Shown here: positions 1-7,445 of the stretch, piece after piece
How positions within the stretch are numbered: the stretch's first letter is position 1
How the letters are laid out: each line of letters starts with the position of its first letter
Assembly (NCBI GenBank): GCA_020024215.1
Contig: JAHHUC010000059.1
Location: 1-11,204 of the forward strand
Length of the DNA: 11,204 nucleotides
Direction of reading: 5' to 3'
From: Oscillospiraceae bacterium
GTDB lineage: Bacteria > Bacillota > Clostridia > Oscillospirales > Ruminococcaceae
The notes under the pieces: model-generated
Databases searched by the model: none
The model's input: the letters and a program-made list of their open reading frames with translations, nothing else
Told to the model about the DNA's origin: nothing
Position numbers and translations under genes: made by a program

Positions 1-2
1 AC

Positions 3-1379
3 ATAGGAAAGACCAAAGAAAATCTTATTATTATTCTTAATGACAACGAGATGGCCATTTCAAAAAACGAAGGGGCGATGGCAAAATATCTTGCTGCCAT
101 AAGGAACAAAAAAAGATATTTTGCCCTTAAAGACAGCACTGAAAAGCTTCTTTCATCAGTTCCTTTTGTGGGAGATGAGCTGAGAAACGGTGCCTGTAAG
201 GTTAAAAAGAGCATAAAGCAGATATTTTATGTGGGAACTTTTTTTGAAAACCTGGGCTTCAGATATTATGGCCCTGTAAACGGACATGATATAAAAACTC
301 TCTGTGATGTTTTAAATGATGCAAAGGAAAAAAATGTTCCTGCTGTTATTCATATAAATACCCAAAAGGGCAAGGGATATCTTCCTTCGGAGGACAATCC
401 CGGTGAATTTCACGGAATTTCAAAGTTTGATCCCTTTACAGGGAAAACCTTGGGCAAATCCCAAACAACCTTTTCTGAAAATTTCGGCCATTGGCTTTTG
501 AAAAAAGGCAGGGAAAACAATAAAATATGCGCTGTAACAGCTGCTATGGAGCATGGAACCTGTATGCAGTACTTTGCAAGAGAATTTAAGGATAAGGGCA
601 GATATTTTGATGTGGGAATTGCTGAAGAGCATGCAGTTACCTTTACCGCATCTCTTGCATGCGGCGGTGCAGTTCCCATATTTGCAATATACTCCACATT
701 CCTTCAAAGAGGCTATGATCAGCTGATACATGATGCATCAATAGAAAAGCAGCACATTGTTCTGGCAATTGATCGCGCAGGCATTGTAGGAGATGACGGA
801 GAAACGCATCAGGGACTTTTTGATGTGGCATTTCTCTCAACAATTCCCGGTTTTACAATCTTTTCGCCGTCAAATTTCAAAGAACAGGTATATATGCTCA
901 ATTATGCCGTTGATAAAATGAATACTCCGGTGGCTGTAAGATATCCAAGAGGTGCAGAATCCGAAAAGATTTCCTCATATGAGCCAACCGGAAGAGATTT
1001 TGACATAATATCCAAAAATTCGGATACAGCGGTTCTCACATATGGCAGGCTTTTTGCCGAGTGTGTGAAGGCAGCTGAATCGGTGGATTTTGATATTGTG
1101 AAGGTGAACAGAGTTTTTCCTGTTTCGGACAAGCTCATTGCTTCTCTTTTAAAATACAAGAACATACTCTTTTTTGAAGAGGGTGTATTAAACGGCTCTC
1201 TTTCCCAGCGAGTGTCAGCTCTTCTTATGGAAAAAGGTTTTTCAGGAAGGGTTAAGATACACGCAATTGATAATTTTGTGCCGCAGGGAAGAATTGACAG
1301 CATGACTAAAAAGTTGGGCTTGGATGCCGATTCTATGATTGAAGAGGTCAGCTTGTGCAGGGCGATTTTGGAGGATTAA
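3..1379 (+). CDS. dxs: 1-deoxy-D-xylulose-5-phosphate synthase, 5' end cut off by the window
   Basis: This thiamine-diphosphate enzyme condenses pyruvate with glyceraldehyde 3-phosphate, the first step of the MEP isoprenoid pathway; its product also feeds thiamine and pyridoxal synthesis. The frame is open from the left edge, so the methionine at 51 is internal. The first visible residues (IIILNDNEMAISKNEGAM) are the end of the ThDP-binding motif; its GDG part lies outside. About 458 residues are visible of a usual ~620. Family motifs seen are YYGPVNGHD, the pyrimidine-domain DVGIAEEHAVTFTASLA containing the conserved catalytic glutamate, DRAGIVGDDGETHQG, and YPRG, followed by the C-terminal transketolase-like domain. 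The stop codon is directly followed by the tlyA start, so the two are probably coupled in one operon. Identification is firm; only the N-terminus is unknown. Confidence 0.96.
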   Translation: MGKTKENLIIILNDNEMAISKNEGAMAKYLAAIRNKKRYFALKDSTEKLLSSVPFVGDELRNGACKVKKSIKQIFYVGTFFENLGFRYYGPVNGHDIKTLCDVLNDAKEKNVPAVIHINTQKGKGYLPSEDNPGEFHGISKFDPFTGKTLGKSQTTFSENFGHWLLKKGRENNKICAVTAAMEHGTCMQYFAREFKDKGRYFDVGIAEEHAVTFTASLACGGAVPIFAIYSTFLQRGYDQLIHDASIEKQHIVLAIDRAGIVGDDGETHQGLFDVAFLSTIPGFTIFSPSNFKEQVYMLNYAVDKMNTPVAVRYPRGAESEKISSYEPTGRDFDIISKNSDTAVLTYGRLFAECVKAAESVDFDIVKVNRVFPVSDKLIASLLKYKNILFFEEGVLNGSLSQRVSALLMEKGFSGRVKIHAIDNFVPQGRIDSMTKKLGLDADSMIEEVSLCRAILED

Positions 1380-2186
1380 ATGAAAAAAAGACTTGATATT
1401 GCTCTTGTTGAAATGGGTTTTGCCACCGGAAGAGACAAGGCCAAAGCAATAATAATGAGTGGACAGGTTTATGTAAACGGCCAAAAATTTGACAAGGCAG
1501 GGGATGAAGTCTCGGATACTGACAGGATAGAGGTCAGGGGAAATCAGATTCCTTATGTCAGCAGAGGCGGGCTCAAGCTGGAGAAGGCCTTGAAGGTTTT
1601 TCCAATTGATTTGCAGGACAAGGTGTGCTGCGATTTTGGTGCTTCGACAGGAGGCTTCACCGATTGCATGCTTATGAACGGCGCCAAAAGGGTATATGCC
1701 TTTGATGTTGGATATGGTCAGCTGGCGTGGAAGCTCAGAACCGATGACAGGGTAATAAATAAAGAGAGAACCAATGTAAGATATTTAAAGCCAAAGGATG
1801 CCGAGCCGGCAGATTTTATAAGTGTGGATGTTTCGTTTATATCCTTGTCGCTGATTTTACCTGTGGTAAAGTCCTTTCTCAAGCCCATGGGTGAAGCAGT
1901 TTGTCTTATAAAGCCCCAGTTTGAAGCAGGAAGGGATAAGGTTGGCAAAAAAGGTGTAGTCAGAGATATAGCTGTACACAAGGAGGTAATAGAATCTGTC
2001 ATTTCGCTTTGCAAAGCCAATAATTTATCTGTAAAGGGACTTGACTTTTCACCTGTTAAAGGCCCTGAGGGCAATATAGAATATCTCATTTACTTAAAAA
2101 ACGAAGACAGCCTGAGCTCCTTTGAACCTGATATCGCCAAAATTGTGGAGATATCGCATGAGGAGCTTAGAAAAGAACAACAATAG
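1380..2186 (+). CDS. tlyA: TlyA-family rRNA (cytidine-2'-O)-methyltransferase
   Basis: Members of this family 2'-O-methylate cytidines in rRNA using S-adenosylmethionine; some have also been called hemolysin A. The 268-residue protein has the expected two parts: an N-terminal S4 RNA-binding domain (about residues 1-62, RLDIALVEMGFATGRDKA then GQVYVNG) and an FtsJ/RrmJ-like methyltransferase domain. The SAM-binding segment is CDFGASTGGFTDCML near residue 84, followed by AFDVGYGQLAWKLR, SVDVSFISL and LIKPQFEAGR. These supply candidate K and D residues of the usual catalytic set. The start is the ATG immediately after the dxs stop, with GGAGGA at 1370-1375. Its place between dxs and nadK/argR is common in Clostridia. 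Whether it targets 16S, 23S or both cannot be told from the sequence. Confidence 0.94.
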   Translation: MKKRLDIALVEMGFATGRDKAKAIIMSGQVYVNGQKFDKAGDEVSDTDRIEVRGNQIPYVSRGGLKLEKALKVFPIDLQDKVCCDFGASTGGFTDCMLMNGAKRVYAFDVGYGQLAWKLRTDDRVINKERTNVRYLKPKDAEPADFISVDVSFISLSLILPVVKSFLKPMGEAVCLIKPQFEAGRDKVGKKGVVRDIAVHKEVIESVISLCKANNLSVKGLDFSPVKGPEGNIEYLIYLKNEDSLSSFEPDIAKIVEISHEELRKEQQ

Positions 2187-2188
2187 TT

Positions 2189-2196
2189 GGGTAGGA
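2189..2196 (+). promoter_or_regulatory. ribosome binding site of nadK
   Basis: GGGTAGGA lies 7 bases before ATG 2204 but only 1 base before the upstream in-frame TTG at 2198. The spacing favours ATG 2204 as the real start. Confidence 0.7.
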
Positions 2197-2203
2197 TTTG
2201 AAA

Positions 2204-3046
2204 ATGCGTCTTTTAATTTCTCCGAATTTAAAAATGGAAAATGCAGAGGAAAAAATTCTTTATGTAGCTGAAAGCATTAAAAAATATGCCATGCAGCCAT
2301 GCATGTTAAGAAAAACCAAGGATTATTTCAAGATAGCTGATGCTGATATCTTAATCTTGGACACAATAGATGATTGCGATATAGTGGTTGCCATAGGTGG
2401 GGATGGAACAATATTTCATTCTGCCTTTGATGCGCTGAAATATGACAAGCCTGTTCTGGGAATCAATGGAGGGAGGCTGGGCTTTCTTTCCCAGATGGAG
2501 ATAAATGATCTTACCCCATTGGAGGACATAGCAAACGGAAATTACAGGGTTGAAAGACGTCTGGTTCTGGAGGCTTTGATTGAAACAGACAAAACCTCTT
2601 ACAAGAGGCTTGCTATAAATGACATAGTTTTTTCAAGGGAAAGCAGGGGAAGGATAATAGATTTGGATGTTTCCTGCAACGGAGAATTTGTGGGAAGATA
2701 TCGTGCTGACGGACTTATCTTTGCAACTCCCACAGGCTCTACTGCATATTCTCTTTCAGCCGGTGGGCCTATTGTGGATCCTTCTATGGACTGCATAATA
2801 TTTACACCCATATGTTCACATTCTGTTTTTGACAGATCAATATTATTTAATTGCAGCAATGAAATAAATATAAGTCATAAATTCCCCGATAAAGATGATC
2901 ACCTTATGATAATTGCCGATGGTAATCCTATAATTGCAAAGGAAAATATTAAAAGTATAAAAATAAAGATGTCGCAGAAGAGGACAGCCTTTATTTGTAT
3001 AGAAGGAAGGACATTTTTTCGCACGTTCAACCAAAAGTTCAAATAG
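2204..3046 (+). CDS. nadK: NAD kinase
   Basis: This enzyme phosphorylates NAD to NADP, the cell's source of NADPH cofactor. The frame opens at a TTG at 2198, but the ribosome binding site spacing supports ATG 2204, giving a 280-residue protein beginning MRLLISPNLK. Diagnostic motifs are GGDGTIFHSAF (near residue 65, nucleotide and phosphate-donor site), NGGRLGFLS (near residue 87) and PTGSTAYSLSAGGPIVDPS (near residue 175), in the normal order. Length is typical of the family. It sits 11-17 bases after tlyA and its stop overlaps the argR ribosome binding site, so it belongs to the same operon. The C-terminal third looks ordinary, with no sign of truncation. Confidence 0.95.
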   Translation: MRLLISPNLKMENAEEKILYVAESIKKYAMQPCMLRKTKDYFKIADADILILDTIDDCDIVVAIGGDGTIFHSAFDALKYDKPVLGINGGRLGFLSQMEINDLTPLEDIANGNYRVERRLVLEALIETDKTSYKRLAINDIVFSRESRGRIIDLDVSCNGEFVGRYRADGLIFATPTGSTAYSLSAGGPIVDPSMDCIIFTPICSHSVFDRSILFNCSNEINISHKFPDKDDHLMIIADGNPIIAKENIKSIKIKMSQKRTAFICIEGRTFFRTFNQKFK

Positions 3047-3051
3047 GAGGG
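3045..3051 (+). promoter_or_regulatory. ribosome binding site of argR
   Basis: AGGAGGG overlaps the nadK stop codon and lies 6 bases before ATG 3058. It fixes the argR start there rather than at the in-frame ATG at 2995, which lies inside nadK. Confidence 0.85.
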
Positions 3052-3057
3052 AAAGTT

Positions 3058-3513
3058 ATGAAAACAAAACGTCACGACAAAATTTTGGAGCTTATCTCCA
3101 ATCAGAACATCAACACCCAGAAGCTTCTTTTGGAAAAGCTTTTGGAAGAAGGCTATGATGTGACACAGGCGACTGTTTCCAGAGACATAAAAGAATTGGG
3201 AATCCACAAAGTCAGAAACTCCAATGGCAAATATTGTTATATTCCCGAAAAGAATATGCTGAAGAACAATCTCAGCAATAAGTTCTCTCTTATTTTTTCA
3301 CAGGCAGTTATCAGCATAAATTATGCCAACAACATCATAGTGATAAAGTGTCATACAGGTATGGCAAACGCTGCCTGTGCCACCTTTGATGCCTTAGAAA
3401 CAGAAGATATTGTAGGTACTCTTTCAGGTGATGATACATTTATTGTCATTTTAAAATCTGAAGAGGCAGCAAAAGAAACCACACAGAAATTAAAAGAAAT
3501 GATTGGCAGATAA
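3058..3513 (+). CDS. argR: arginine repressor ArgR/AhrC family
   Basis: This is a hexameric, arginine-responsive DNA-binding regulator that represses arginine biosynthesis and, in Bacillus, activates catabolism. The protein has 151 residues, the normal family length. The N-terminal winged helix-turn-helix carries the family signature around TQATVSRDIKELGIHKV (residues 36-52, with SRDI at 41-44). The C-terminal arginine-binding and oligomerisation domain shows HTGMANAACATFDAL and GTLSGDDTFIVIL, with GDDT at 124-127 as the ligand-contacting stretch. The start was chosen from AGGAGGG 6 bases upstream; the longer frame from 2995 would overlap nadK by 52 bases. Location directly before recN is the standard arrangement in Firmicutes. 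I see no clear ARG box upstream, so autoregulation is not shown. Confidence 0.95.
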   Translation: MKTKRHDKILELISNQNINTQKLLLEKLLEEGYDVTQATVSRDIKELGIHKVRNSNGKYCYIPEKNMLKNNLSNKFSLIFSQAVISINYANNIIVIKCHTGMANAACATFDALETEDIVGTLSGDDTFIVILKSEEAAKETTQKLKEMIGR

Positions 3514-3526
3514 GAGGTAGCAAGAG

Positions 3527-5206
3527 ATGCTGTGGGAACTGGATATTGAAAATGTTGCGGTTATAAGCAAGGCTCATATATCTTTTACTGAGGGCTTCAA
3601 TGTTTTTACAGGTGAAACCGGAGCAGGTAAATCAATGCTGCTAGGTGCCATAGGCGCTGTTTTGGGCAGCAGGGTGAGCAAGGATATCATAAGAACAGGT
3701 GAAACAAAGGCAAGGGTTACTGCACTTTTCGGAAATCTGCCTGAAAAAACGGTTGAGGCTATCCATTCCCTTGGTTTGGATGTCAGCGATAATGAGGTGG
3801 TTATTTCAAGAGAAATAACAGCAGAGCGTTCTGTTTGCCACATAAACGGAACTGTTACAACTGCGTCGGTGCTTAAATCAATAGGCAGACTTCTGGTGGA
3901 TATTCATGGTCAGCGGGATAACTATGTTCTGGCAGATCCCTTGAGCCATCTTGGCTTTATTGACAGCTTTTCGGGAAATGCCGATATCTTAGAACAATAT
4001 CAGAGGGATTATTCCAAATTGATGGAAATTTCAAAAAAGCTCAAGGAATTGAGCATAGATGAAATGCAGAAGAAGCGCAGGCTTCAGGAGCTGGAATTTG
4101 AGATAAATGACATATCATCGGCAGATTTGAAGCTGGGTGAAGAGGAGTCACTTGTTCAGAGAAAAAGAATAATAAAAAATTCTAAGGAGCTTGTCAAGGC
4201 TCTTTCTTTAGCCAACCACCTTTTTTCAGGTGACGATGAATCCGATGGTATAATTTCTATGCTTGAGCAGGCAGAAGGCTGTATCTTTTCCTCATCCGAG
4301 TTCATTCCTGAGATGGCTGAGGTTTTAAAAAAGGTGACCGATTTGAGATATGAGCTTGATGAGTCTGCCGAATATATAAAGGACAGGCTTTCAGAGCTTT
4401 CCTTTGATGAAAATGAGTTGGAGCTTATAGAGGAGCGTTTGGATGTCATCTTTAAGATGAAGGCTAAGTACGGAAGCAGCATAGAAAAAGTGCTGGAGCA
4501 CCTTAAAAATGCAGAGGAGGAATATAAGCTTTACTGTGACAATTCAGAGTTGACCGACAGGCTTAACAAGGAATTTTCCGAGGCCTTGAAAAAAGCCGGT
4601 ATCTCATCTGACAAGCTCACAGATTCACGGAGGAAGGCAGCCGGTAAATTTGCCTCTGCAATAAAAGCGGAGCTTGAAATGCTTTCCATGCCCAATGCTG
4701 TTTTGGATATTCCTATAAAGAAAACCGAAATGACAAAAACAGGAGCAGATGAGCTTGAAATTTTTATTTCAGTAAACAGCGGCGAGGAGTTAAGACCTCT
4801 TGCAAAGGTGGCTTCCGGAGGAGAGATGAGCAGGATTATGCTGGCAATAAAAAATGTTGTATCTGCAAAGGATGATGTGCCTACTCAGATTTTTGATGAA
4901 ATTGATTCAGGGATAAGCGGAATTGCTGCCGGAAAGGTTGGCAGAAAGCTTTATGAGGCTTCAAAGGGAAGGCAGATAATATGTGTTACCCATCTGGCAC
5001 AGGTTGCTGTTTTTGCAGATAATCATCTTCTTATAGAGAAAATGACCTCTGACGGAAGAACATTCACAAGTGTCAAAGCAATTTCAAAAGATGAAAAGGC
5101 TGAAGAAATTGCCCGCATAACATCCGGAGAAAATAAAAGTGAGGCAGCTCTGGCAGGGGCTAAGGAGCTGTTGGATTTTGCAGAAAAAGAAAAATTATGC
5201 ATATGA
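3527..5206 (+). CDS. recN: DNA repair protein RecN (SMC-like ATPase)
   Basis: RecN is a cytosolic SMC-like ATPase that is recruited early to double-strand breaks and supports RecA-dependent repair. The 559-residue length matches the family (about 550-575). The N-terminal half-ATPase has Walker A GETGAGKS at residues 29-36 and a conserved DIHGQRDN stretch. The middle (about 160-370) is rich in K, E and L in heptad-like spacing, as expected for the coiled coil. The C-terminal half-ATPase has the ABC signature VASGGEMSR near residue 427, Walker B QIFDEIDSGISG near 453, and the switch segment ICVTHLAQVAVFAD near 484. GAGG at 3514-3517 lies 9 bases before the ATG. It is the last gene of the dxs operon; the next transcript starts from its own promoter at 5221. 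Confidence 0.97.
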   Translation: MLWELDIENVAVISKAHISFTEGFNVFTGETGAGKSMLLGAIGAVLGSRVSKDIIRTGETKARVTALFGNLPEKTVEAIHSLGLDVSDNEVVISREITAERSVCHINGTVTTASVLKSIGRLLVDIHGQRDNYVLADPLSHLGFIDSFSGNADILEQYQRDYSKLMEISKKLKELSIDEMQKKRRLQELEFEINDISSADLKLGEEESLVQRKRIIKNSKELVKALSLANHLFSGDDESDGIISMLEQAEGCIFSSSEFIPEMAEVLKKVTDLRYELDESAEYIKDRLSELSFDENELELIEERLDVIFKMKAKYGSSIEKVLEHLKNAEEEYKLYCDNSELTDRLNKEFSEALKKAGISSDKLTDSRRKAAGKFASAIKAELEMLSMPNAVLDIPIKKTEMTKTGADELEIFISVNSGEELRPLAKVASGGEMSRIMLAIKNVVSAKDDVPTQIFDEIDSGISGIAAGKVGRKLYEASKGRQIICVTHLAQVAVFADNHLLIEKMTSDGRTFTSVKAISKDEKAEEIARITSGENKSEAALAGAKELLDFAEKEKLCI

Positions 5207-5220
5207 CAGAAAAATAATAC

Positions 5221-5249
5221 TTGATTAGCTGTTCAATATATGATACAAT
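5221..5249 (+). promoter_or_regulatory. promoter for SRP RNA (and probably dnaX cluster)
   Basis: TTGATT (5221-5226) and TACAAT (5244-5249) are separated by exactly 17 bases, and the -10 is preceded by TGA, giving an extended -10. Transcription would begin near 5256-5258, just upstream of the SRP RNA. The box lies 15 bases after the recN stop. Confidence 0.75.
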
Positions 5250-5269
5250 ATGAAAGCAATTTGCATGAC

Positions 5270-5418
5270 GGGCGTTTGTTGCTCTGCCATGCGGGTATGT
5301 GGGTTCTGTGCGACAGGGCTTCGTGAACCATGTCAGGCGGGGAACCGAGCAGCATTAAGCGGATAACCTTGTGTGCCGCAGATTTTCTGCATATCCGCAT
5401 GGGAGAGCATCAGATGTT
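5270..5418 (+). ncRNA. ffs: signal recognition particle RNA (scRNA/4.5S type)
   Basis: This RNA binds Ffh and brings ribosomes translating membrane and secreted proteins to FtsY. The conserved Ffh-binding hairpin is visible: GUCAGG (5332-5337), a CGG/CCG stem closing a GGAA tetraloop (5341-5344), then AGCAGC (5348-5353), giving the symmetric and asymmetric internal loops of the S domain. Flanking arms pair over distance: TGCTCT (5280-5285) with AGAGCA (5404-5409) and CCATGCGG (5287-5294) with CCGCATGG (5395-5402). The GTGTGCCG at 5371-5378 also matches the family. It appears to be the short form without an Alu domain. Exact ends are estimated; the 3' side runs into T6 at 5421-5426. Lying directly before dnaX, as in Bacillus, supports the call. 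Confidence 0.92.
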
Positions 5419-5428
5419 CGTTTTTTAT

Positions 5429-5436
5429 AGGGGGGA
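5429..5436 (+). promoter_or_regulatory. ribosome binding site of dnaX
   Basis: AGGGGGGA ends 8 bases before ATG 5445. It sets the dnaX start there; the in-frame ATG further upstream at 5373 lies inside the SRP RNA. Confidence 0.8.
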
Positions 5437-5444
5437 CTTTTTGC

Positions 5445-6212
5445 ATGGCACTGGCTTTATACAGGGAATACAGACCCAAAAGCTTTGATGAGGTATGCGG
5501 TCAGGAGCATATTGTAAAAATTCTTAAAAATGAAGTTGACAAAAACAATCTTTCCCATGCATATCTTTTTGTAGGTCCAAGGGGAACAGGAAAAACCACC
5601 TGCGCCAAGCTTTTAGCTAAGGCAGCCAACTGCCTTAATCCTGTAAACGGAAATCCTTGCGGAGAATGTGAAAGCTGTTTGGCTTTTGATGAAGGCAATC
5701 ACCTTGATATAACAGAAATAGATGCTGCATCAAATAATGGTGTGGAGGACATAAGAACTCTTCGGGATGAAGTTACATTTTCTCCCAATAAGTCAAGGTA
5801 TCGTGTATATATCATAGATGAGGTACACATGCTTTCACAAAGTGCGTTTAACGCCCTTTTAAAAACCTTGGAGGAGCCTCCTGATTATGTTATATTTATT
5901 TTGGCAACAACCGAAATATACAGGGTGCTTCCAACAATTATTTCAAGGTGTCAGAGATTTGATTTTAAAAGGATAGATGAAAGTGTTATTTCAGAACGCC
6001 TGAAATTTATTTCTTCAAATGAGGGAATAGATATAACAGATGAGGCTGCAACACTGATTGCAAGACTTTCTGACGGCGGAATGAGAGATGCTGTTTCTCT
6101 TTTGGATGTGTGCAGCGCTGACAGCAAAAATATAACTGAGGACCTGGTTTCCAAGGTTTCCGGAATTAACGGCTGCGGCCATCTTTTTAAGCTTTGTGAG
6201 TGTATAATTTAA
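5445..6212 (+). CDS. dnaX: DnaX N-terminal part: clamp-loader AAA+ ATPase domains I-II
   Basis: This 255-residue 5' frame contains the full AAA+ core. Walker A is GPRGTGKT (44-51). The four zinc cysteines C63, C72, C75 and C78 have the usual x8, x2, x2 spacing. Walker B is IIDEVH (123-128), followed by LLKTLEEPP, sensor 1 LATTE (153-157) and the SRC arginine-finger motif (167-169). Lid-domain sequence follows to LFKLCECII before the TAA. As translated, the product would lack the collar domain (III) that oligomerises clamp loaders, so it would not be expected to replace gamma, which in E. coli keeps domain III. It starts 9 bases after the T-run behind the SRP RNA. Confidence 0.85.
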   Translation: MALALYREYRPKSFDEVCGQEHIVKILKNEVDKNNLSHAYLFVGPRGTGKTTCAKLLAKAANCLNPVNGNPCGECESCLAFDEGNHLDITEIDAASNNGVEDIRTLRDEVTFSPNKSRYRVYIIDEVHMLSQSAFNALLKTLEEPPDYVIFILATTEIYRVLPTIISRCQRFDFKRIDESVISERLKFISSNEGIDITDEAATLIARLSDGGMRDAVSLLDVCSADSKNITEDLVSKVSGINGCGHLFKLCECII

Positions 6213-6311
6213 AAAAGACCGGGAGATAGGCTCTCTTTGGCTGAGTAGTGCTTTGTCAACGGATTAAGCCCTCAGAGACTTTGTCATGACATCATAATCC
6301 ACCTGAGAAAT

Positions 6312-7085
6312 TTGATGGTTGTCAAAACCATTTCAAAGCCATGGAAAATAGTCAGATGCATGGCATTTGAACAGGAAGCCTTGAAGAAACAATCCGATAG
6401 GATATCCATGTCACAGCTTCTTTATTGCATTGATTATTTTCAGAATTGCAGTGCAGATATGTCAAGAGGAATCGACAGCAAAACAGCTTTGGAAACCGCC
6501 TTTTTGATAGTGTCAGATGCAGACAATGCGAAAGACAGCCAATCTCTGACAAGTCGAATTGAAAGACTTGAGGATCTTGTGTTTAAGCTTCAAAATCAGC
6601 AGCAGGAATATATATCTGAAAAAGTTGCTGATCAGGAAAAAAACAGAGACAGCCGCCATACAGAAATTGCATCAGATGCTCATGAGGCTTCAAAGAAAGA
6701 AAGTTACGAGAATGGCTCTGCTATAAAAAGTGACGGCGATGCTGAAAAAAAATCTCTTGCAAAGGTTACAGTCTTTGAGATGTGGGGGAGCGTTCTTTCA
6801 CAGCTTGAGGTGCAAAACAGCTCAATATACAATATGCTGGTGGGAACAAAAGCATATTTTAACGGAAAGCACGTTCTTATAGATGTGAGCAATCCGCTGC
6901 TTTTGAAAATGCTCAAGGATAACGAATTTACAAAAACAAGCATCAAAAAGGCCATATTTACCGTCACCGGCAAAAATTATCCCATAGGCCCATATAAGGG
7001 CGACAGTTCGATTGTTGTTGAAAAAGATCCCTTAGAGGATTTTATAAATAGAAATAAAAACACAGAAAATTTCAATATCAGATAG
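6312..7085 (+). CDS. dnaX: DnaX C-terminal part: collar and tau-like tail
   Basis: This open frame continues dnaX after the interruption. In-frame DnaX sequence reaches back to about 6249, and ATG 6312 is an internal methionine (HLRNLMVVKT) with no convincing ribosome binding site, so independent translation is doubtful. Residues up to about 85 are the collar domain (SQLLYCIDYFQNCSADM, then KTALETAFLIVS). A polar linker rich in S, E, K and D follows (about 90-155). The end (AKVTVFEMWGSVLSQLE through DPLEDFINR) resembles the C-terminal domain of Gram-positive DnaX. It ends with TAG that overlaps the ybaB ribosome binding site. Confidence 0.75.
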   Translation: MMVVKTISKPWKIVRCMAFEQEALKKQSDRISMSQLLYCIDYFQNCSADMSRGIDSKTALETAFLIVSDADNAKDSQSLTSRIERLEDLVFKLQNQQQEYISEKVADQEKNRDSRHTEIASDAHEASKKESYENGSAIKSDGDAEKKSLAKVTVFEMWGSVLSQLEVQNSSIYNMLVGTKAYFNGKHVLIDVSNPLLLKMLKDNEFTKTSIKKAIFTVTGKNYPIGPYKGDSSIVVEKDPLEDFINRNKNTENFNIR

Positions 7086-7097
7086 GAGATTATCTTT

Positions 7098-7442
7098 ATG
7101 AAAGCAAGATTACCAAAGGGCTTCGGCGGCCCCACAAATCAGAAGGATGCTATGAGACAGGCTCAGAAAATGCAGGAAATGTTTACTCAAAAGCAGGCTG
7201 AATTGGAAGAGATGGAGTTTACATCATCAGCAGGCGGCGGTGTTGTAGAGGTTAGAATGAACGGTAAGAAGGAGATCCTCGATCTTAAAATCAAGCCTGA
7301 AATTGTTGATCCGGATGACATCGAGATGCTTTCTGACACCTTGGTTGCAGCAATAAATGATGTGATCAAGCAGGTTGAAGATACCTCAAATGAGGAAATC
7401 AATAAGATTACAGGCAGCTTCAACATTCCCGGACTTTTCTAG
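7098..7442 (+). CDS. ybaB: YbaB/EbfC family nucleoid-associated protein
   Basis: A small DNA-binding protein of the YbaB/EbfC family (YaaK in Bacillus), generally a dimer that coats DNA; its exact physiological job is not settled. The 114 residues fit the family. The N-terminus is a glycine- and methionine-rich stretch (KGFGGPTNQKDAMRQAQKMQ) leading into a long helix, then the conserved SSAGGGVVEVRMNGKKEILDL and a C-terminal helix (LSDTLVAAINDVIKQVED). AGGAG at 7084-7088 lies 9 bases before the ATG and overlaps the dnaX stop. Sitting between dnaX and recR is the classic conserved arrangement and suggests a link to replication or recombination. Confidence 0.95.
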   Translation: MKARLPKGFGGPTNQKDAMRQAQKMQEMFTQKQAELEEMEFTSSAGGGVVEVRMNGKKEILDLKIKPEIVDPDDIEMLSDTLVAAINDVIKQVEDTSNEEINKITGSFNIPGLF

Positions 7443-7445
7443 GAT

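Larger units (their letters stand above)
5445..7085 (+). pseudogene. dnaX: dnaX, DNA polymerase III gamma/tau subunit, interrupted
   Basis: DnaX is the ATPase of the clamp loader and organises the replisome. Taken from ATG 5445 to TAG 7083-7085, the gene spans 547 codons, a normal length for Firmicutes. Both outer parts are in the same phase and clearly DnaX. In this sequence the frame is broken by TAA 6210-6212 and TAG 6246-6248, after which DnaX similarity resumes (SPQRLCHDIIIHLRNLMV from about 6267). Two readings fit: two nonsense changes in one frame, or a +1 indel near 6210 compensated by a -1 indel near 6263, since the +1 frame is open exactly between (KKDREIGSLWLSSALSTD). dnaX is essential, so a base-calling or assembly error, a second copy elsewhere, or recoding must be considered. 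The call of dnaX is firm; the state of the gene is not. Confidence 0.85.

Noticed and set aside
2995..3057. Longer argR start at 2995
   Set aside because: It would overlap nadK and add residues outside the family; AGGAGGG at 3045-3051 fits ATG 3058.
5373..5444. Longer dnaX start at 5373
   Set aside because: It lies inside the SRP RNA; the ribosome binding site at 5429-5436 and DnaX similarity both begin with ATG 5445.
6211..6217. AAAAAAG heptamer in dnaX, identical to the E. coli -1 frameshift site
   Set aside because: The in-frame TAA at 6210-6212 comes first and overlaps the run. The heptamer is not in the phase needed for -1 slippage from the upstream frame, and the needed shift there is +1. 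RNA polymerase slippage on the A-run would not remove the stop either.
5445..7085. Stop codon reassignment explaining the two stops in dnaX
   Set aside because: Other genes in the window end normally with TAA (dxs, argR, recR), TAG (tlyA, nadK, ybaB, smpB) and TGA (recN), so neither TAA nor TAG is read as sense.
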